A DNA stretch of 18,071 nucleotides. Origin: Palsa-1400 sp036008545. GTDB lineage: Bacteria > Verrucomicrobiota > Verrucomicrobiia > Limisphaerales > Palsa-1400. The notes beneath the pieces were generated by a model. The model was given only the letters and a program-made list of their open reading frames with translations. It had not been told where the DNA came from and did not search any database. Location of the stretch: NCBI GenBank assembly GCA_036008545.1, contig DASYNM010000022.1:1-18071 (forward strand), written 5' to 3'. Positions 13,261 to 18,071 of the stretch are shown here, one piece after another. Numbering within the stretch: position 1 is the first letter of the stretch; each line of letters opens with the position of its first letter. The translations under genes and the position numbers were made by a program.

Positions 13261-13806
13261 TCAAATCAAATCAACACCGTGGCCGTCGTGACGCACCACA
13301 ACCGCTTCCACCATGGCCCACAGCCAGGCGGCGACAATTCCAAAGCCCATCAAGTACGTTGCCACGCTCAAGAGCAACTGGAGCATTCCTGTCAACCACT
13401 GTCGCGCATAAAAATTGTGCGCGCCCGAATATCCGGCCAGCACGGCCAGGAAGGCAAAGAGCAGGCGGTAACGCGGACTGCCTCGGTTGACGTCTGACGC
13501 GCGTTCGACGCCTGGGGTCAAAGAAACTTTGACGCGAACAGGAGAACCCTTCTCGGCTGGCACCGTGGCCGCCAGCGGCGCGAGGGCGATGGTGGGAACA
13601 GCCGTCCTCGGCCGAGGCGCAGGCGGTGCGGCAGCCTTTCGCAGGTTTGTTAAGAATTCCTCCACCGTGATCCATTCGTCCTCGTAAAGGATTTCGTGGC
13701 CCATCCCGATCTCATGGTCGTCGAGCATGCGATTGATCTCGGCGACTGGATATGGCCCGGAGGACCGTCCACGCCAGCGCAGGGAATATTCCTGGGTGTC
13801 ACTCAT
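13261..13806 (-). CDS. GYF-like and TM2-domain membrane protein
   Basis: This 181-residue protein has an N-terminal GYF_2-like module (about 5-55: LRWRGRSSGPYPVAEINRML, then LYEDEWITVEEF), which in other proteins binds Pro-rich sequence. An Ala/Pro linker leads to a C-terminal TM2 domain (about 112-180) with two membrane helices around AGYSGAHNFY, the conserved Gly-x2-Gly-x-His-x-Phe-Tyr signature. The start overlaps the 975-residue gene stop as ATGA. Several cluster products have Pro-rich stretches, notably the channel subunit N-terminus and the VWA linker. A cytoplasmic GYF-like module could tether the motor to those, but this is only inference. TM2 proteins have no general biochemical function assigned. 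Confidence 0.8.
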   Translation of the reverse strand: MSDTQEYSLRWRGRSSGPYPVAEINRMLDDHEIGMGHEILYEDEWITVEEFLTNLRKAAAPPAPRPRTAVPTIALAPLAATVPAEKGSPVRVKVSLTPGVERASDVNRGSPRYRLLFAFLAVLAGYSGAHNFYARQWLTGMLQLLLSVATYLMGFGIVAAWLWAMVEAVVVRHDGHGVDLI

Positions 13807-16730
13807 AACGTCCCCACGAAAAAGGGAGGAAGAATCGGACCGGCCAACGCGCCAGAATACCCAGTGGCGTTAAGAGTTTGGAGCAAAAGCTCGCGACGGT
13901 CGCCCGCGAAGGCAAACAAAGGGGTAAACGGCAGAGGCTCCGCCAGCGGTGTATAGGTGTCCCCTGCTGGCGTCTTGCGCAGCAGCACTGTCGCCACGCC
14001 GGAGCTGCTCCAGCCGCAAAGTTCGGTGGCAGGCGTCGCGAGCGCTCGCAGGACGGGATGACCGGAGGAGTCAATGAATCCCGCGAAGGAAAAGCCTTTG
14101 GCACAGGCTTCGCGCGCCAATTGCTGCAAGAATCGCGCCTGCAGTTCCAGCGGCACGGCGCTGGCTCGCGCGAAGTATTCTTGCAACGGCCTTTCCAGTT
14201 TGTCGCTCCGCTCCGGCACCAGCCAATCGCCGCTTTGGATTTCGCCGGCTCCCAGGTTCGTGAGCGCCTGCAAGTGAGCAGCAGCGCTCGGACACCATTG
14301 CAAGCCCCATTCCTCCGGGCGCGCCTCCGCCACCGCGAGGAGTTTGAAGGTGACGAAAGCGCGGAAAATGGAGCTGGCTTTGCTTTCCTTGTTCAACTGG
14401 TCGAAGAGTTGGAGGATTGGTTTCTGGTAATTACCCGTGTTGGCGTCGATCAATTCGCCCAAGCCCAGGTGCTCGTAGCTGTCGCATTCCAAAGTGCGAT
14501 ACAAGCGTTTGACTTTGATATAATCCCAATCGCTATAGGATGTATGCACGAAATGCAATGTATCGCGGAACAAAGTCGGATCGTCCACCATGCCTGCTTC
14601 CTGCCCGGCCTTATCAGGGGCCATCGCGCCTTGCACAAACACCGTGTGCGTGTGAAGAGTATTGCCGGGCCGCGCATTGGTGATCAAATCGTAGGCGTTG
14701 ACGTCCCTCACATTCTTGTCGTCGCGCAATTTGAAATAGAGGTCCTTCTCCGCGCCCGTAGGTTGCTCGGGCATGAGACTGGCGCTCCAACCCGTCACGT
14801 TGGTCAAGGTTTTCCAAGCCTCAGGATTGTTGGGCAGCAGTAATTGGCCAAGCAACGTTTCCTGGTTTACATGGAGGGAGTCGATTCCTGTGACCGCGTT
14901 CTTTTGCGCCGGAGTGGCGAATGGCGAAAGCGGCAGTTCGCGGAGCGCCTCCAAATATTGCTCCAACGATGAAGCGTTGCCCAACGCGGCTTCGGCCTGT
15001 TCCCACTTGCCGGTTGTGGCCGTCCAATTCTCTATCTTGCCGGTCAGCCGTGCGAGACGGTCCGCAAGCCCCTGATCCAACGGTGGCGGCTGCGTTTCCA
15101 ACGGCGTCGAGTCCGACAACATGGTCTGGATGCGCGTAAGGGACGCGCGAACTGGTTCAGCGCCGTTGGTTGCGCGGAGGCTCTGGGCGGCTTCCTCCGC
15201 GCGATTCAGCACGGCGCCCAATTCCGCGTTGCGGAAGCTTTGCCATTGGGCGTCCCACGCGCCGAGCGCAGTTTTTGCGGGTGATTGATATTCGGGAGCA
15301 AGTTGCGTCAAGGCGCGTTCACACTCCGCGCGGCCTGCTCCCACTTGGGCCACCGCACCTCGAAAACCAGCCGCCGCGATTTGTTGCAGACCGGTCAATT
15401 GCCGATCAAAGCTCTGCTTCGATTCCTTTTCCGTGGCAAGGAAATCCCGCGCTTTGCCAATGGCGTCGGCCATCTTGGGGTTGGTTTTCCATGAATCGGG
15501 AATTGCGGCCAAAGCGCTCTCAGCCTCGGACACCTTGCGGTTTGACTCCAGGCGCGCCACTCGCTGCGCAAATTCCTCCTGTCGCGCCTTGCTCAAAAGG
15601 TAAGGCAACGCCGCACCGATCGCACCCAAGACGACCAACACGGTCACGATCGTGACCAAGCGTTGCCGACGGTTGGCCACCTGGATTTGTTGTCTCAGCC
15701 AATCGCTGCATTCTTGACAACGGCCATTCAAATCCTCGGCCAACGTTTGTCCGAAACGTTCGGCCTCGCGCCGTTTTTCTGCCAAGGCGTTAAAGCCCGC
15801 CGTGGCGACGGGCTTGCTCAAGCTGGCATTGGTGGCGCGTTGCGACGCGATAGTATTGACTTCGTACTCCAACGCGGAAAGCGCGCGTCGAAAATCCTGT
15901 TCCGCGGCATAGGCGGCCCGCTGTTGTGTCGTCCACTCTTCTAATGCCGTCCAAATATCGGCATCGGCATCGGGCAGACGAACATTGTAGCGCGTGGCGG
16001 ACGCGTGGATTTCCTCCACAACTGCTTCCGCGTCCTGCCAGGCATCCTGTCGGCGGAGCTCCTCGGCGCGTCGGAGCATTTGCTGGCAGCGCGCGACTTG
16101 CGCCTGCTGCCAGACTGGGTGGGCGGCGGGCACCGGCAGGCCGGAGGCTTCAATCTGCTCCAAGCAGGCCTGGATATTAGCAGCGTCGCCACTGGCCATG
16201 ACCTGGCGCATATTTTCGAGTTTGACCCGCAGCAATTTCTCCTCCAACCGTTTTAATTCCTCCTTGGTGTTGGCGTCGGAAGGATTCAAGCGCGAGATGA
16301 CGCGCAGAATAGAGAGGGCGCGCGCATCCTCATTCTCCATCACCGCCCGGCGGTAATCGCGATAGAAAGGATGATCGCTGGCGATGCCTTTGCCGTAGGT
16401 GCTGTTGAGCAGGCGGATGTATTTGTCGTAAAACGGCTCAGCCCAAGGCAACTGATGGGCCTGGCAATAGGCGCGCCATTCGGCGGCCTGGCGGAAGGCC
16501 AGCAGCGTGATCAAATCCAGCAGCGGCGGCGGAGTCTCCGCCAATTGGAGCGCCTGGAGGAACTGGCCGGCTTCGATCATGATGGCGCATTGTTCCAGGC
16601 GCCGATTGGCGGCGCGGCAAAGCTCGACGTAATCGTGGGCCAGCTTGGCCGTCTGCGTGTCCGAGGCCGGCTGACTGGCCACCTCGGAGATCCTGCGCAC
16701 TAATCGTTCGGCTTGCGTCAGAGTCATCAT
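13803..16730 (-). CDS. large helical protein with one central membrane helix, unknown family
   Basis: I do not recognise this 975-residue protein. Residues 1-355 are almost wholly helical and charged, with TPR-like stretches (for example ALSILRVISRLNPSDANTKEELKRLEEKL) and likely coiled coil, and should be cytoplasmic. One strong membrane helix follows at about 358-382 (LVTIVTVLVVLGAIGAALPYLLSKA). After it, residues 385-615 are again helical and Ala/Gln-rich, and the last 350 residues look globular (HTHTVFVQGAM, FVHTSYSDWDYIKVKRLY, FAFAGDRRELLLQTL). I start at the first of two adjacent ATGs (16730), 15 bases after the preceding stop; a TTG at 16739 is possible, and no Shine-Dalgarno sequence is visible. 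Its layout, with long helical domains on both sides of one helix, suits a scaffold connecting cytoplasm and periplasm next to the motor. Confidence 0.8.
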   Translation of the reverse strand: MMTLTQAERLVRRISEVASQPASDTQTAKLAHDYVELCRAANRRLEQCAIMIEAGQFLQALQLAETPPPLLDLITLLAFRQAAEWRAYCQAHQLPWAEPFYDKYIRLLNSTYGKGIASDHPFYRDYRRAVMENEDARALSILRVISRLNPSDANTKEELKRLEEKLLRVKLENMRQVMASGDAANIQACLEQIEASGLPVPAAHPVWQQAQVARCQQMLRRAEELRRQDAWQDAEAVVEEIHASATRYNVRLPDADADIWTALEEWTTQQRAAYAAEQDFRRALSALEYEVNTIASQRATNASLSKPVATAGFNALAEKRREAERFGQTLAEDLNGRCQECSDWLRQQIQVANRRQRLVTIVTVLVVLGAIGAALPYLLSKARQEEFAQRVARLESNRKVSEAESALAAIPDSWKTNPKMADAIGKARDFLATEKESKQSFDRQLTGLQQIAAAGFRGAVAQVGAGRAECERALTQLAPEYQSPAKTALGAWDAQWQSFRNAELGAVLNRAEEAAQSLRATNGAEPVRASLTRIQTMLSDSTPLETQPPPLDQGLADRLARLTGKIENWTATTGKWEQAEAALGNASSLEQYLEALRELPLSPFATPAQKNAVTGIDSLHVNQETLLGQLLLPNNPEAWKTLTNVTGWSASLMPEQPTGAEKDLYFKLRDDKNVRDVNAYDLITNARPGNTLHTHTVFVQGAMAPDKAGQEAGMVDDPTLFRDTLHFVHTSYSDWDYIKVKRLYRTLECDSYEHLGLGELIDANTGNYQKPILQLFDQLNKESKASSIFRAFVTFKLLAVAEARPEEWGLQWCPSAAAHLQALTNLGAGEIQSGDWLVPERSDKLERPLQEYFARASAVPLELQARFLQQLAREACAKGFSFAGFIDSSGHPVLRALATPATELCGWSSSGVATVLLRKTPAGDTYTPLAEPLPFTPLFAFAGDRRELLLQTLNATGYSGALAGPILPPFFVGTL

Positions 16731-16745
16731 CGTCAACAATTCATT

Positions 16746-18071
16746 CTACGGGCCCTCAAAACGGATCATTTCCAATCCCGTGCCGGGCCGCCTTGGATCG
16801 ACTATGCACAGGCCAATATACGCTACATGCTCCAAATCCACGAGCCGCTTTTGCAAGTTGGCCAATTGGTCCTGCATCAATTCCCCCTCTTTAAGGTTGT
16901 CCGTGAGGTGCCGCCAAATGTCAAAAAAACAGTTCGTGGTCCCACTCCTGTTCGTCACCGTGAGCATCGGCTGATCCTGCGCCTGTTTCTGACTCCAGAG
17001 ATCGTATAGCTCCTGCAGATTGGCGGACACCTCTTCCGGTTGGTCGGAATCGGGCCGGTTGTGCCACTGCTTGATCCACGACTTGTCTGGCGCGGATTTT
17101 TTCAATTCGCTCAAGTATTCCAGAAACCGACCCGGGGTCGGGTGGGCTGGAGAAAAAGCGAGAAAGCTGATCAGATTCTCATTCGTCGCGCCTAGGAATT
17201 TGCCCAGCGGACGTCCCAAAGGCTGGTTGAGATTGTCCAGCCGCTCCTTGAGGTCCTGGCGTTGCGCCTGCAAACGCAGGCGGATGTGTGCGAAGTCCAA
17301 TTCGCAGCCGAAAGCAGGGATGTCGCTAGTCGGCCAGTCTTTATAAAGATACGGCGAGGACATGGACTTGCGTTCGAGAATGGGCAGAAGTTGCCATTGC
17401 CGGCCGGCCAGGAGTTCGAAGTTGGTGGAGAGGCACTGCCACATCGAGGCCTCCAGCGAGGCCCGCAGGTCCTGATGGTTAAATTGGACGAATCCTTTGC
17501 CGAAGCGCAGGGGCGCGGGCGGATTATTCTCATTGACAACCAAAAGGCGAAAGGGGTCGCCGTCATTGCTTGAGGCAAAACCAAAGTGCATGGAAAAAGC
17601 TGCTGGCACTCTGTCAAATTTAGCCTGCACGGCGAGCGATTCCTCCCTGCCAGCCAGCCACTCCGAATAATCAAAAACACACTCCACCCCGCCGGCCGAG
17701 GCGGCGAATTGCGGCACATCCTTCCGGCCCCGCACCGTCATCGACACCCCCGGCGGAAAATCCCATCGGTCCGACTCCGCGGTCAGTTGGATGACGTTGG
17801 GCAGCGTCTCCAGTTTGTCGTAGCGGTGCAGCAGATTTTGGAGGCGCATGATGGAATGGATCGGCAAGCTGAAATTGGCCAGATTCGGGACGGTTAAAAT
17901 GTAGGTTGGTCCGTCTCCCACCAGCTCGCCCAACTGCTTTGTGGATGGCACCACCCTGACCGTCTCAAATCTATTGGGCGCCGGTTCGACCACAATAGGC
18001 GCCGTCGGGCTAGGAATCGTTGCGAGACTCCCCTGCCCCGGTGGCGGTTTGGACAAATGATGTTTGACGAG
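16746..18071 (-). CDS. unknown protein, 5' end beyond the window
   Basis: 441 codons are present. A TTG at 18056 could start the protein, but the frame stays open to the edge (LVKHH before it), so the gene probably begins outside the window. Early residues are Pro-rich (PPPGQGSLATIPSPTAP), followed by mixed alpha/beta sequence with no membrane helix in the visible part. Segments include GPTYILTVPNLANFSLPIHSI, RWDFPPGVSMTVRG, a helical QAQRQDLKERLDNLNQPLGR, and a C-terminal coiled-coil-like part (LMQDQLANLQKRLVDLEHV) ending in GLEMIRFEGP. The recurring FDYSEWLAGREESL and NHQDLRASLEASMWQ stretches match no family I can name. It lies 15 bases upstream of the 975-residue gene on the same strand and so is likely the same operon. 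Being Pro-rich, it could be a partner for the GYF-like protein. Confidence 0.65.
   Translation of the reverse strand, partial: LVKHHLSKPPPGQGSLATIPSPTAPIVVEPAPNRFETVRVVPSTKQLGELVGDGPTYILTVPNLANFSLPIHSIMRLQNLLHRYDKLETLPNVIQLTAESDRWDFPPGVSMTVRGRKDVPQFAASAGGVECVFDYSEWLAGREESLAVQAKFDRVPAAFSMHFGFASSNDGDPFRLLVVNENNPPAPLRFGKGFVQFNHQDLRASLEASMWQCLSTNFELLAGRQWQLLPILERKSMSSPYLYKDWPTSDIPAFGCELDFAHIRLRLQAQRQDLKERLDNLNQPLGRPLGKFLGATNENLISFLAFSPAHPTPGRFLEYLSELKKSAPDKSWIKQWHNRPDSDQPEEVSANLQELYDLWSQKQAQDQPMLTVTNRSGTTNCFFDIWRHLTDNLKEGELMQDQLANLQKRLVDLEHVAYIGLCIVDPRRPGTGLEMIRFEGP

Noticed and set aside
13878..14843. Plus-strand open frame of 321 codons
   Set aside because: It is antisense to the 975-residue protein, is rich in Arg/Gln/Gly as expected for a shadow frame, and has no recognisable motif.
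8819..18071. Zorya anti-phage system
   Set aside because: The A/B motor subunits are shared with Zorya, but no ZorC-, ZorD- or ZorE-like helicase or nuclease is visible and the B subunits are duplicated. A defence role cannot be claimed.

Overview
The window looks like a chromosomal segment of a Verrucomicrobiota bacterium, most likely of the Pedosphaera/Limisphaera side of the phylum. The main clue is a secreted protein ending in an Asn/Thr-rich tail of a kind I associate with that group. Supporting clues are paired PQQ-type beta-propellers carrying the WPGFRG motif, GYF-like and TM2 membrane modules, moderate-to-high GC, and scattered extragenic repeats. The taxonomy is inferred from protein style, because no rRNA or other marker gene is present.

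Positions 1-8.8 kb are a mosaic of unrelated small units. They hold a REP-like inverted pair beside a broken small membrane protein gene, a GFA/CENP-V family protein, and an orphan RelB-like antitoxin coupled to an exported metallophosphoesterase. Next come a Phd-type antitoxin followed by an internally deleted VapC toxin remnant, and two divergent PQQ-like beta-propeller genes (one membrane-anchored, one secreted with two EF-hands). A long intergenic stretch then carries a striking ACAGGAT inverted repeat. The section ends with a secreted putative metalloprotease and an intact FitAB/VapBC-type toxin-antitoxin pair with a palindrome over its likely promoter.

Positions 8.8-18.07 kb, all on the minus strand, are one tightly packed cluster of eight genes that runs off the right edge. 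In transcription order they are: a partial unknown ORF; a 975-residue membrane-spanning helical protein; a GYF-like/TM2 protein; a MotA/TolQ/ExbB channel subunit; two different ExbD/MotB-like single-pass subunits; a zinc-ribbon/TM/VWA protein; and a TM/DUF2135-like protein. Junctions are 4-base overlaps or gaps of 2-25 bases, so co-transcription is very likely. The core predicts an ion-driven stator of the 5:2 type, and the other products look like inner-membrane proteins with large extracytoplasmic or cytoplasmic domains.

The cluster lacks the TonB, OmpA/peptidoglycan-binding, nuclease or helicase partners that would make it Ton, Tol-Pal, flagellar or Zorya. I regard it as the best candidate for an undescribed system: an ion-powered envelope machine with two distinct B-type subunits and VWA/DUF2135 effector domains. 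Its biological role cannot be read from the sequence.
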